From the NCBI GenBank assembly GCA_000499405.2, contig HG738140.1, positions 2,189,024 through 2,253,023 of the forward strand: a stretch of DNA of 64,000 bases, given 5' to 3'. This DNA is from Onchocerca volvulus. Its lineage: Eukaryota > Nematoda > Chromadorea > Rhabditida > Onchocercidae. Below the pieces are notes generated by a model. It ran no database searches. It worked only from the letters and a program-made list of their open reading frames with translations, and had not been told where the DNA came from. Positions 37,501-49,432 of the stretch are shown here, piece by piece. A program made the position numbers and the translations under genes. The first letter of the stretch is position 1; each line of letters opens with the position of its first letter.

Positions 37501-38795
37501 CACAGGAAAAAGCATTAAAGAACCATTGCTAAGAAAGAATTAATTTAAGAACTCTCAAGTTATTTTAATTTACAAATTTTTTAATGAGTTCTTTATTTCA
37601 TTTTAAGATTCAAAATATCATTCAATTAACACTCTGTATTATCAGGCTCTTAAATGGGTTTTTCATTTTACTTTAAGATTCAAAATATTATTCAATTAAC
37701 ATTTTGTATTATCAAGTTCTTAAATGAGTTCTTCATTTCATTTTAAGATTCAAAATATTATTCAATTAACATTTTGTATTATCAAGTTCTTAAATGGGTT
37801 CTTCATTTCATTTTAAGATTCAAAATATTATTCAACTAACATTTTGTATTATCAAGTTCTTAAGTGAGTTCTTCATTTCATTTTAAGATTCAAAATATTA
37901 TTCAATTAACATTTTGTATTATCAAGTTCTTAAATGAGTTCTTCATTTCATTTTAAGATTCAAAATATTATTCATTTAACATTTTGTATTATCTTCTATA
38001 TACTTCAAAATTCGCCAGCTCAAAATAATCTACATAAATAAAAATACAAATATTCGTTGCTACAATTCTTTCATCTCAGAAAATCCTACACCAATTGCTT
38101 TGAAATTTTGACACAACGTTGAGTTGGAATGAGCGCATGTTCTATATACTTATATGCTCGCTATTATATAGATGTCACGTCTATGATACGTAAAAACGTG
38201 CATTTTTTGATAATATTCCTCTCTCTCTTCAGCCCTTCTCCCGCTTTTTTTTTCCGTTTTATCTCCTTTCATCCTCCATCCTCCTAACTATGCTTACTTT
38301 TTATTCCTTTCATCTATATTATTCTCTTACTATTCATGACGAAAAGGTTAAGTAGCGGGATGATGTTGGCGAAATCAAATGCGATCTCTTTGAAAGCTGA
38401 AAGATATCAAATAGCGCCATTACAATTGTTGTAAACAAGAAGATTAAGGGTCAAGTGATGCGACATAATTCCAACGGGACGATAAATCTTAAATAAATAT
38501 TCGCTACATTGGCGAGAATTTCGATATATTATGCTTCAATGATTTTTGCCAAAATCAAAAATCAGAAAAGTGGAACTCTGTTAATGACAGAAACATCAAA
38601 TTCACCGCTTTTAATGACGGAAACAGCTTCTCTGCTGTCTTTCACAAGTTTTGGTTTCTTGCCCGCAATCGGATAAGTTATTTCATGTCCTTTCTTATCG
38701 CCAAATATCGATGGAGATATCGCAATGGACAATATAAATCTTCTTCCAGATATCGCGGGAATAACGCGAGTGAGGCAGTTCGTATTAACCAGCAT
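34522..38795 (-). CDS. ach-1: Acetyl-CoA hydrolase / CoA-transferase family protein, copy A
   Basis: Ten exons: 38795-38606, 37163-37011, 36862-36803, 36723-36635, 36466-36376, 36247-36056, 35590-35442, 35287-35119, 34962-34799 and 34710-34522 (stop 34524-34522), 1446 nt and 481 residues. The family (Cat1/AarC/4-hydroxybutyrate CoA-transferase, C. elegans ach-1) moves CoA between acyl-CoA and acetate or hydrolyses acetyl-CoA. The N-terminus MLVNTNCLTRVIPAISGRR looks like a mitochondrial leader. Core motifs: PTPLLEGLCEHAK, GLNAAL-type NAALIT, SPPDS, NKNMPRTFGDT, GIHTEMFSDG with probable catalytic Glu at about residue 282, the glycine loop FLSGFGGQVDFIRG, and the C-terminal EYGIAQLWGKNMRQRAYELI. 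Exon 5 has Arg where copies B, C have Ser/Gly-type residues (DSRGFC). Intron 1 is expanded by a 70-base satellite. It is the last copy of the array in its direction of transcription. Confidence 0.92.
37580..37995. repeat. 70-base tandem repeat in intron 1 of copy A
   Basis: Units start with caaaatatta at 37611 (caaaatatca), 37681, 37751, 37821, 37891 and 37961, spaced exactly 70 bases, with few differences between the inner units. The matching intron of copy C (near 46390-46470) has a single diverged copy, so the expansion is specific to copy A and recent. Confidence 0.92.
38340..38510 (+). mobile_element. 5' part of the LTR-like repeat in intron 1 of copy A (R2)
   Basis: tagcgggatgatgttggcga and caaatagcgccattacaatt with the following 70 bases match 47288-47430 in order (tagcggtaagatgttgacga; caaataatgccactacaatc) and weakly 27340-27390. 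The 3' half found in R1 and R3 is absent. It lies antisense to the gene's intron. Confidence 0.55.
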
Positions 38796-38980
38796 TTATT
38801 AGCACCAACCAACCAATAACGTTGTTTAATCTAATCTTAATCTTAATTTCAAAAAATATGCATATTTATACAGGCTTAAAAAAATAGTAAGCACTAGTGA
38901 AATAATGTCATTAATCAGATCATGCAAATAACCAACAATACTTTATGGTCAATAAATTCTATTCATATTTCTGAAAAAAA

Positions 38981-38981
38981 N
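38981..38981. other. Single-base assembly gap on the 3' side of copy B
   Basis: One N separates the sequence upstream of copy A exon 1 from the interior of exon 9 of copy B. The remaining bases of exon 9, exon 10 and the downstream spacer seen for copies C and D are missing, so the real gap is likely 1 kb or more. Confidence 0.85.
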
Positions 38982-41007
38982 CGTCGAAGAAGGAAGAGCG
39001 ATGATAGGTTTTCCACCAACACTAATCGCTGCGCCGCGAATGAAATCTACTTGTCCACCAAAACCGGAAAGGAACCGAGACCCAACAGAATCAGAAACAA
39101 CTGTAAATTAAGACATTACATAGTTTGCTTATAAAAATGGAAGATTTTCTTATCTTTTGCGATAAACTCAAACTAGTATATTTTTATAACAGCTTTCATA
39201 AAACTGAAGGTAATCACAATCGACATAAATAATTTAAAGAGAAACCTTGGCCTGTAATATCAACTTCCACTGCTGAATTTATCGCGGTCATTTTTGGCAG
39301 AGTTTTCACGATCGATGGATCATTTACCCAAGAAACATCACCAAAAAATACGAACGGGTTATCGTGCAGAAATGAATACAATTTTTTAGAACCATAAACA
39401 AACGAAACCACCATCTACAAAGCTTTCTAATATTTATATTTACGAAGAATGAGTTAGATGAACTGAAAAAGAATGACTGCGAAAAACAGTGGTCATAACT
39501 GAAAAATAACCACCACTGAAAAGAAAAACAATGATTTTTTTAACCGAATTGAATACAAGGAAAATTATTAACCTTTCCTGGATAAAGAGTTTTTTCACTA
39601 TTAGTTATAGCATTACATTCGACAAGTTTCAAAATACCATCTGAGAACATTTCTGTGTGTATTCCAAGACTTTTGTGATTGCCCAATGCATTCAAAGCAG
39701 CATCCGGCACAGCGCCAATTCCTGAAGCAGTTTTTTTAGATATGTCATAAGCATCTTTATTTATCTCTCAATTTAATATTAAGTTATAAAGCAACATTAA
39801 ACAAACTTTATATATTACAAAATGGTGCCTGAAAAATGACGAGAAGAACAAAGAAAGAAAGAGAATTGGTCATTTTGGCGAAAACATATATGTTTAGTTA
39901 CAACAGAAAATTAAGGAAATTGTGTTTATCACCTCAACAATACCGATAAATATGTTGAAATTCTGAAGATTTCAGCTATTACAATTTCAGAATTTACTGA
40001 ATTTCTGTAGCTAATGAAGAAATGAATAAAATAATATAAATATGCAAAAATATTTAAAAAAAAAAGAGAAAAATTACTCATTTCCAAAATAATGTATGAA
40101 ATACATGCATGTAAAGAGCTTATTCGTTTGTTTCAATGAATGATCCTTAATGGCTCAAATGGGAAGGAATTTTTGGTGAGTTCAAGAAAAATAACATACC
40201 CATTTGAAGAGTAGCGCCGTTAGCAACTAATTCATTTGCAATTAATTCACCAATTTTCTTTTCCGCTTCTGATGTCTTTGCACCAAATTTACGTTCATGC
40301 AATGGGAAGTCATTCTCAATCATAAAGTCGATGTGACTTTCATGAATTAATGTATCACCGAAAGTGCGTGGCATGTTTTTATTAGAAATTGCTGAAAAGA
40401 AACATTTTTCTGGTACTACCATTCTTCTCGAAATTTATTAGAAACTAAGGTAAGAACCCAAGCTATTGTAAAAATGCATCATAAACGAAATGAAAACAGA
40501 TGTTAAATACAAAACAAACCTATGATGATATCTGCTGTTGTTACCGCAGCACGAGTAGCGTCAGCACCAGTTCCTAGTGTACAAAACCCACCAGAATCGG
40601 GTGGTGAAACCTGAAAAAACTGACAATCAGAAATCAAGTTTAATCTGATGGAGCTTTATCATAGGATAATTGGTCATAAAAAGATTTTTTGCACCATTGA
40701 ATTCAGTTTGAGTTAAGTTACTGAGTAATATTAGCATAAATTCTTTACAAACTCCAGCAATATCTTCCTTTAAACTAACCGTAATTAACGCAGCATTCAG
40801 ATGAATCATTCCTGACCGAAACAACAGCGGAATTTCGTGGAGGAAAATTGAACTGAAATCAGCTGTTCCTAAAAATATTTCATTTAAATGAATGCAATAT
40901 AAATTAATGTTGGACTATTCAAAAAAACATGCTGAAGCAAAATTTACCATCATTAACAGCATCTCTCAAGTTATGTCCGGTAAATAAAGAATTCGAACGA
41001 ATACGAT
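38982..41007 (-). CDS. ach-1: Acetyl-CoA hydrolase / CoA-transferase, copy B (cut by assembly gaps)
   Basis: Seven exons remain: 41007-40948 (equivalent to exon 3), 40868-40780, 40610-40520, 40391-40200, 39721-39573, 39414-39246 and the first 119 bases of exon 9 (39100-38982). Exons 1, 2 and 10 and the rest of exon 9 are missing. All seven are open and in phase, and the six complete ones have the same lengths as in copies A and C, so nothing seen here marks a pseudogene. Exon and intron sequences are nearly identical to copy C, including a shared six-base deletion in exon 9 and the residues KFGAKTSE in exon 6. A distinguishing change is Ser for Ala in FFGDVSWVND. The GIHTEM Glu is present. 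Sequence after the N at 41142 is collinear with the region upstream of copy C exon 1, so copy B is probably a complete gene whose ends fell into two collapsed gaps; a misplaced allelic contig is the alternative. Confidence 0.8.
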
Positions 41008-41141
41008 CTAAAACAGAACATGAATCATGAAGTATGAAACTGATAAAAATCAATTATATTTTTAAAGATCGAATTTATGTATTGTTATAATCAAACAAAC
41101 GATTTGAAAAGATACTGAAATGTCATGAAAAAAAAAAAAAN

Positions 41142-41142
41142 A
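41142..41142. other. Single-base assembly gap on the 5' side of copy B
   Basis: One N lies in a poly-A tract that in copy C (45841-45858) precedes exon 2. Sequence to the right resumes at a position matching about 46950 in the copy C locus, so roughly 1.1 kb including exons 1 and 2 appears to be missing. Confidence 0.85.
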
Positions 41143-43360
41143 AATTAACAAAGATGGAAAAATGCAAAAAACATACCAAATAGATCTGATGTATGGAAGA
41201 TGGTAAAAAATTATTTTGTTTCAATAAATTTGCATAAGAACTGAAGAAAAGATGAGAAATCATTTTAAAAAATTGGAGAGTAATAGAGAAATAAGTAAAG
41301 AATGAGAACTGAACATATATTAAAAGACAAATTATTTATTTATGATGTATCGATTAAAGAAATTGTGTCGCAAACGTGCAATATACTACTAGACATTTCA
41401 TATTTCTGAAAAAGAAAGCCAAAAACAAGAAAAAAAAAACCGAAAAATGAGAATAGAAAACATTTTGATGAAACAATCATATTAATTGATAATTAGTGAT
41501 TTTGATAATTGTAATTCAATAATTGTTATATTTCATAAGAGCTATGAAAAATTTGACGCAAATATTGATAAATAACAAAGAAGCTATTGATACTTGTTAT
41601 CACCAGATGTCACCGATCTTCTTTAACCGTGGCAGTGATTGAGAGTTCTTGTTTCTTATCGTATTATTATCCGAAACTTTGCGGTATCTCAAACTTGGGT
41701 AATTAAACCTTTATAACGAAAATTTGATAACACGACAATGGAAAGGTAATTACAATATCAACAAGCAGTTTCAATGATGATATCATAACCCAAAAGAAGA
41801 TATAGGCAAAATATCTGACTCTGTGATAACATATCCTTTCAAAATGATCTCATGTTCAGAACCCTATTCTTATTTATCGAAGGAGGATCTTGATAGAGCA
41901 TTGATCTACACGAAAGCGCATAAGAGCATGACTTTATTGGAGTGTAACCTACAATATAACGTAAAACAAAGATTTTAAAGCCATTTGACCTAGAACAAAG
42001 AAATAAATCCACATCCAATAAGGCTTAGAAATCATCTGAAGAACAGAAAATCATTCATTTTCTGATACTCCTCACGATTTCAGCGATATTAGACATAGGC
42101 AATTCTTCAAATATAAATAAATTCATCTGTCTTAGAGTAAACATAAATATTCTTGTAATATGTCATTGGTGGCATGTGATATGATGCCTGATTATGCGCA
42201 TAGACTTCAAACTTGTTTAAGCTTGCTTCATTCAAAAGAATGATATCGCATATCCGTCGTAAAATCAATTAAGATGATATGATTCGTAAGATAGCCAGCC
42301 AACGTAATGACAGAATAATCTTTGAAACTAATAAAGGTAGAAAAGAAATGAATAATATAAAATGTCCCAATATCACACTTCGGATGACTGAATAAAAAAA
42401 AAAGCGTCAAGTAATAAGGAAGTGGAATAGATAATGAGTGAGGATATAGAAATGAAATAGCTAATCAATTGAACAATGAAATGACAAACTGGATATATAG
42501 CAGGGCATGATTGCAATCCTTGAATTTTCGATTGAAGCGAATGGTTCATTGCAATAACATTTCTTAGAAAATAAAAATATTGATTTAATGCAAATTTATA
42601 TAACTGAAGCGAACTGAATGTTTTTCATTTCTGTTCGGAAGAATTTCACCAAGAATAACTGGAAGGATATGCATTTGGCGAATGTGGCATTAAATGCCAT
42701 GCTGGATCGCGGAATTGCTATGCAGTTAAGCTCATTTTTAATTTTTAAAAATATCCATAGCTCATACATTTGCAAAGAAAAGTGAAATAATAATTGAAAA
42801 CTTCTCCTACTATTTCATCTCGAAAATTTGCACTGATTGTGATTCTTTTCTCCATAAATTTTCATAAATTTTGCTTTGAATCAATGACGTTCTCTTCAAT
42901 TTCAATTTGATCTTTTTTTTTCTTTTTGAAATCAATTTCATTTTATCGAGAATACTAAAATCCACTGCATGATTTAAGAGTGCGGTTAGAAGACGACCAA
43001 ACAAATTAGGAGAACGTGGAATAATTAAACTCTAAACAATAAAGTAATAATGTTTGCGAGAAAAGTGACGCACTTTGAATTAATATTTATTTAATATATT
43101 TCAAAGGTAATTCATTGAAAGATAAATTAAAATGAAATAATTAACAAAATAAAGGAATTGCGATACTATAATTCTCAAACTCAATCAATCTTGTACATAA
43201 AATACATTGTAAGTTAAAATCAATAAGGAGGTGATTTTACATCTCATCAAAAATGTTTCCAAAGATCTTCTAAACAGATGATCATTTGATCTGTTGCAAT
43301 TATTGTACATATATTGGATAGAGTGTTTCGCATCACAGATAAATGATTTCTGGGAAGAAA
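41143..43360. other. Duplicated spacer between copies B and C
   Basis: No supported exon. It is collinear with the spacer between C and D: 41340-41420 matches 47180-47250, 41440-41590 matches 47990-48150, 42150-42440 matches 48220-48520, and 42810-42920 matches 48800-48900. It lacks the roughly 700-base insertion present at 47260-47955. It therefore contains the promoter flank of copy B followed by the downstream flank of copy C. Confidence 0.65.
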
Positions 43361-46300
43361 TTAATCCAGTGATGGCATGACTTTCAACCTTTCAAATGCT
43401 GCTTTTTCTAGATTTTCTCGCTGACTTGGATGTGCAATTCTTATTAGTTCATATGCCCGTTGTCGCATATTTTTGCCCCATAATTGTGCTATACCATATT
43501 CAGTAACTACATAATGTACATGGGCTCGTGATGTCACCACTCCTGCCCCCTGTAAATTATTTATGAAAATCGAAAAAAGAAAATCATTCATTGGACTTAT
43601 TTTAATCACATATGAAAAAAGGGTAATTCCTGGTACCTGATTGAGGTAGGGAACAATTTTCGATTGGCCTTTTTTCGTCGAAGAAGGAAGAGCGATGATA
43701 GGTTTTCCACCAACACTAATCGCTGCGCCGCGAATGAAATCTACTTGTCCACCAAAACCGGAAAGGAACCGAGATCCAACAGAATCAGAAACAACTGTAA
43801 ATCAAGCACATTACATAGTTTGCTTATAAAAATGGACGATTCTCTTTTCTTATCTTCTTATCTTTTTTTAAACTCAAACTAATATATTTTTATAACAGCT
43901 TTCTTGAAACTGAAGGTAATCACAATCGACTCAAATAATTTAAAGAAAAACCTTGGCCTGTAATATCAACTTCTACTGCTGAATTTATTGCGGTCATTTT
44001 TGGCAGAGTTTTCACGATCGATGGATCATTTACCCAAGCAACATCACCAAAAAATACGAACGGATTATCATGCAGAAATGAATACAATTTTTTAGAACCA
44101 TAAACAAACGAAACCACCATCTACAAAGCTTCCTAATATTTATATTTACGAACAATAAGTTAGACAAACTGAAAAAGAATGAATGCAAAAACCAGTGGTC
44201 ATAATTGGAAAAATGACCACTACTGAAAAGCAAAACAATGATTTTTCATCCAACGAATACAAGGAAAATTATTAACCTTTCCTGGATAAAGAGTTTTTCC
44301 ACTATTAGTTATAGCATTACATTCGACAAGTTTCAAAATACCATCTGAGAACATTTCTGTGTGTATTCCAAGATTTTTGTGATTGCCCAATGCATTCAAA
44401 GCAGCATCCGGCACAGCGCCAATTCCTGAAGCAGTTTTTTCAGACATGTCATAAGCATCTTTATTTATCCCTCAATTTAATCAATATTAAGTTGTAAAAC
44501 AACATTAAAAAATTTTATATATATTGTAAAATGGTGCCTGAAAAAAATACGAAAACAAAGGAAGAAAGAGAATTGGTCAATCTGACGAAAATCAAAAAGA
44601 TGGTATTCATATATGTCTAGTTACAACAGAAAATCAGGAAAATTGTGTTTAGCACCTCAACAATACCGATAACATATGTTGAAATTCTGAAGATTTCAGC
44701 CAACACAATTTCAGAATTTACCGAATTTCTGCAGCTAATGAAGAAATGAATAAAATAATATAAATATGCAAAAATACTAAAAAAAAGAAAAAAATCACTC
44801 ATTTCCAAAATAATGCATGAAATACATGCATGTAAAGAGCTTATTCGTTTGTTTCAATGAATGATCCTTAATGGCTCAAATGGGAAGGAATTTTTGGTGA
44901 GTTCAAGAAAAATAACATACCCATTTGAAGAGTAGCGCCGTTAGCAACTAATTCATTTGCAATTAATTCACCAATTTTCTTTTCCGCTTCTGATGTCTTT
45001 GCACCAAATTTACGTTCATGCAATGGGAAGTCATTCTCAATCATAAAGTCGATGTGACTTTCATGAATTAATGTATCACCGAAAGTGCGTGGCATGTTCT
45101 TATTAGAAATTGCTGAAAAGAAACATTTTTCTGGTACTACCATTCTTCTCGAAATTTATTAGAAACTAAGGTAAGAACCCAAGCTATTGTAAAAATGCAT
45201 CATAAACGAAATGAAAACAGATGTTAAATACAAAACAAACCTATGATGATATCTGCTGATGTTACCGCAGCACGAGTAGCGTCAGCACCAGTTCCTAGTG
45301 TGCAAAACCCACTGGAATCGGGCGGTGAAACCTGAAAAAACTGCCAATTAGAAATCAGGTTTAATCTGATGGAGCTTTATCATAGGACAATTGGTCATAA
45401 AAAGATTTCTTGCACCATTGAATTCAGTTTGAGTTACTAATATTAGCAAAAATTCTTTAAAAACTCCACAATATCTTCGTTTTAAGCTAACCGTAATTAA
45501 CGCAGCGTTCAGATGAATCATTCCTGATCGAAACAACCGTGGAATTTCGTGAAGGAAAATTGAACTGAAATCAGCTGTTCCTAAAAATATTTCATTTAAA
45601 TGTATGCAGTATAAATTAATGTTGGACTAATCAAAAAAGCATGTTGAAGCAAAATTTACCATCATTAACAGCATCTCTCAAGTTGTGTCCGGTGAATAAA
45701 GAATTCGAACGAATACGACCTAAAACAGAACATGAATCATGAAGTATGAAACTGATAATAATCAATTATATTTTTAAAGATCGAATTTATGTATTGTTAT
45801 AATCAAACAAACGATTTAAAAGAGATATTGAAATGCTATGAAAAAAAAAAAAAAAAAAGAAGAAAATACCAACCTTTAACATCAGGAGCTAACCATGGAA
45901 CAGGCCCTTCCAGATGCATATGATGTAAAGTTATTTTCTTCAGATCATTTGCTTTGGCATGCTCACAAAGGCCCTCCAAAAGTGGTGTTGGTGTCGCTGA
46001 GATGCCATGCACAAACACATTAGATCCTAGAAAATATCTTATTTTAACTTGGATAGATTTACACTTTTCCCGGTTCTGCTTTAATCGTTAACATCATGTT
46101 TATAACTAATGATACAAAGAAATCCGATACATCGGCGCGTATATGACAAAGAATCAAATTTAATGTGGATTTTAGCATATCACCAGAAATTATGCCTATG
46201 ATTGCTTAAGTAAAACTGATAATATTCTATCCATCGAACCTATCAGTTATCGTCTAATAAAGAATAACATACTTCAAGCAAAAAAACTTCATTTCAACAA

Positions 46301-46779
46301 TTTGTGAAGTGCCAAGTAATAGAAAATTTTTTTTTTTTTTACTATACGGAAGAAGCATTAATGAATCACTGCTAACAACAATGAACTCACTTGCAAGACT
46401 CAGAATATCATTCAATTACTGCTTTCTATTGTTTTCCATATACCTCATAACTCGCCATCTCAAAATATTCAATCTTAATCAAACGGTATTCGCTAGCATT
46501 GCAAAAGTCATTATATTTCCGATAATTTTTGCCACAACTGAAAATTATGCTTAAAAAAATTGGAAATCAGAAAAGTGAAAATTTGTCAGCGATAGAAAAA
46601 TCAAATTCACCGCTTTTAATGATGGAAACAGCATCTCTGCAATCTTTCACAAGTTTTGGTTTTTTTCCTGCAATTGGATATGTCACTTCACTTCCTTCCA
46701 AATTATTACGTATCAATCGGGGCACCGCAGCAGAGCTTGAAAATGTTCGTCCACATGCCGCAGGAATCAAGCGGATCAT
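43361..46779 (-). CDS. ach-1: Acetyl-CoA hydrolase / CoA-transferase family protein, copy C
   Basis: Ten exons: 46779-46611, 46026-45874, 45719-45660, 45580-45492, 45331-45241, 45112-44921, 44425-44277, 44120-43952, 43794-43637 and 43549-43361 (stop 43363-43361), 1419 nt and 472 residues; same intron positions and phases as copies A and D. The leader MIRLIPAACGRTFSSSAAVP is a good mitochondrial presequence (Arg, Ser, Ala, no acid). The probable catalytic Glu is at about residue 275 in GIHTEMFSDG, and SGFGGQVDFIRG and EYGIAQLWGKNMRQ are intact. Exon 9 is 158 bases, two codons shorter than in A and D (SVGGKP against SVDGLGKP), a deletion shared with copy B. Family role: CoA transfer between acyl-CoA and acetate, or acetyl-CoA hydrolysis, in mitochondria. 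An LTR-like insertion lies about 500 bases upstream of its start. Confidence 0.92.
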
Positions 46780-47259
46780 ATTAAATCTGTTAGCTCTTAA
46801 ATTAATTTCAAAGGATATACATATTTATAAAGGATTAAAGGGAATTTACAAATGCGATGTGGGAAAGTCTCGCTGATTACGATCAACTTTTTGCATATTC
46901 TCCTTAGAATAAAGTGACGATATAATTATAATACGACAAAATGTAGAGAAAAATATTGAAATGAGTATAATGAATAATAACTAAAGAAAAGGTCAATTCT
47001 CAACTCTATTCTAATAAATCTGCATAAAAAATTGAAGGAAACCTGAACAGTTATCGAAACAATTGTGAATTTATCTAAAGAACAAAAAATGAGAATTGAA
47101 AATATATGTTAAATTTCAGTTAGTGGAGAAATAAGGCAAAGTTAAGGATGAATTGTTTACTCGCTCTATGTAAATGTTTCCCATTAACTGAAACTGTGTC
47201 ACAAACGTGTAATACATGTAATATTAACTTTCCATATCCGCGAAGGCCGAAAATTAGTT

Positions 47260-47955
47260 GTATATAGATAGGAATGTTTAAAGATCAAATAGCGGTAAGA
47301 TGTTGACGAAAAAAAAGGAAGCAATCATAATAAACAACACGTGTCAAAAGTCAAATAATGCCACTACAATCATTGCAAACAAGGAATACTAAAGGCAAGC
47401 AGCGCAACATAGTTTCAAATAGACCAACAAGGATGAACATATTTCCCGCCAAAACGCTCCGATTACAAATAAATAAAGCAAGACTGACCAATCATGAGGC
47501 GAAACGTTGGAGATCAAGAAAACAGGAAAGGTCCCAAAAAGATTTAAAGGGTTCGGGTTTAAAGTAATGTCGGTGTATTTTTTTGCAGTAATTTAATTAC
47601 AAGCTTCGACGTGACGCACAATAACAGTTCGAATTGAGCATACAAGTTTCTACAGCGACGCAGCTAAAATTTTACGACGACAACGATCGATGCATTTATA
47701 GCAGCAGTTCGAAGTCCAGATCGACACGAGTGACAATTCATCATTATTAGTACTCTTTCATTATTTATTGTGTATTGTTCATTTACTATTTATTGTTGTA
47801 TATATATATATATATATTATATGTAATATCGTGTTCCCCAATAAAGCCTATTGTTGTACTTGCCAAGCCACAATAGCAACAAGAATCAATCTCCAATTCA
47901 ACCAATCTAAAAACCAAATTATGCAATTCAATCAGATTTTTCCCCAACACTTCTT
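47260..47955 (+). mobile_element. LTR-like insertion upstream of copy C (R3)
   Basis: Absent from the homologous spacer upstream of copy B (between about 41420 and 41440). Its first half matches R2 and its middle matches R1 (catgaggcgaaacgttggag). It contains a (TA)n TATA-like tract near 47797-47820 and an aataaa near 47841, followed by gcctattgttgtacttgcca. Exact ends and target-site duplication could not be fixed by eye. It has no long open frame; the 60-80 residue frames over it are not conserved between copies. It is in opposite orientation to copy C. Confidence 0.55.
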
Positions 47956-49432
47956 ATACTTGAAAAAAGAAAAAGCCAAAAAAAAAAAAAAAACTGACAA
48001 GTAAGAATAAAAAACATATTGATGAAACTATCACATTAATTGATAAATCAGTGATTTTGATGTTGGTAATTAAAGTCAATAATTATTATATCTCATAAGA
48101 GCTATGGAAAATTTGATAAAAATACTGATGAATAAGCAAAAAGTCACAAGCCATTATTAGTCTCTTTTTATTTGATGTTTACAACATTTCAAATACAATA
48201 CAAACTTAATCCTCCCAGCGTCAACAACATGTCATTGATGGCATATAACACATCACTTAGTTTGAGAAATGCATACATTTTATACATGAATTTCACATTT
48301 TGTTATGATCATTTCTTTCGAAAGAATAACATCACGTATGCGTCGTAAAATCTTACGTACCATATCACGTCGTCGCAAGATCAATGACTGACAACGAAGA
48401 CAACGTATACGTTAGATGGCCAACGTAATCACAGAATCTTTGAAGTTAGTAAAAATGGAAAAAAAACAAATCACTACCATACTTTGGATGATAGAAAAAG
48501 AAACGTGACGAGAAAAGGAAGTAGAATGGAGGATGAGGGAGAAGGTGAAAATGCGGTATCTAATCGATGAGGTTATTGTTGCAACGAACTTGTACCAATT
48601 GTACCAATCGGGATGGCTTGTGATCTTTGCTCTTCCGGTTGAAGGATGGTTCACTGCGACAACATATCGGGAAGAGCAAAGATTAGTTTGTTTTATACAA
48701 ATTTATGCAATTGGAGCTTGTTCATAACAATCAAATAAATATCCATAATTCATACATTTTGTGGAGAAAAGTTATATAATTATCAGAAAACTTCTAATTT
48801 ATTTCATTTCGAGAATCGACCTTAATTGTGATTCTTTTCTCCATAAATTCCCGCAAATTTCACTTTGTATCAACCACGCTCTATTCAATTTCCGTTCATT
48901 TTTTTTTTTTTTTTTTCTCTCAGAATCAATTTTACATTATCTAGAACTTACTGAAGTTTGAAATATGATTTAAACTTTTAAATACGACTAAAGTATGGTC
49001 AAACAAATTAGGAAAAAGTATAGACTTCGTCAATTATAATTAAATTTGAAAAAATAAAATGATTAATGATTGTGTGAAAAATGACACACTTTTAAATTAT
49101 TATTTCAGATGTAACAATAATTCATCGGAAGAAAAATCAAAATGATAACAAGTTAACAAATAAATGAAGTAATTACGATACTATAATCTGCCAAATTCAA
49201 AATTAATCTTTTCCACAAAATACATTGTAAATAAAAATTTTATTTAAAAAATCTTTAATAAAAAATTTCTGATGAGATGAATAACAACTTCTTCATATAG
49301 AAAGTTTGTTATTCATCTTATCAGAAATTTTCTCAAAAAATTTTCTGAATAAGTAACTAACATGTTTATTGCAACTACTATATTGATATTGAATTTTCTC
49401 TATGAAACAAATAAATAATTTGTGGGAAGAGA
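47956..49432. other. Duplicated spacer between copies C and D
   Basis: This stretch matches the spacer between copies B and C, block by block, and holds the downstream flank of copy D. There is no supported exon; the 64- and 80-residue frames near 48412-48727 are not kept in the duplicate. It contains the hairpin at 49262-49331. Confidence 0.6.
49262..49331. repeat. 25-bp imperfect hairpin just downstream of copy D
   Basis: aaatttctgatgagatgaat near 49263 and its complement attcatcttatcagaaattt near 49311 form a stem of about 25 bp with one mismatch (G:U capable) and one bulge, with a loop of about 20 bases. It lies about 100 bases after the stop of copy D, so it is probably in the 3' UTR or just past it. 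Copies A and C do not show an equally strong hairpin. Confidence 0.75.

Noticed and set aside
42810..43004. 64-residue minus-strand frame in the B-C spacer
   Set aside because: The homologous stretch of the C-D spacer (48800-48960) does not keep the frame, so it behaves as non-coding.
46529..46876. 115-residue plus-strand frame
   Set aside because: It is the antisense shadow of exon 1 of CoA-transferase copy C.
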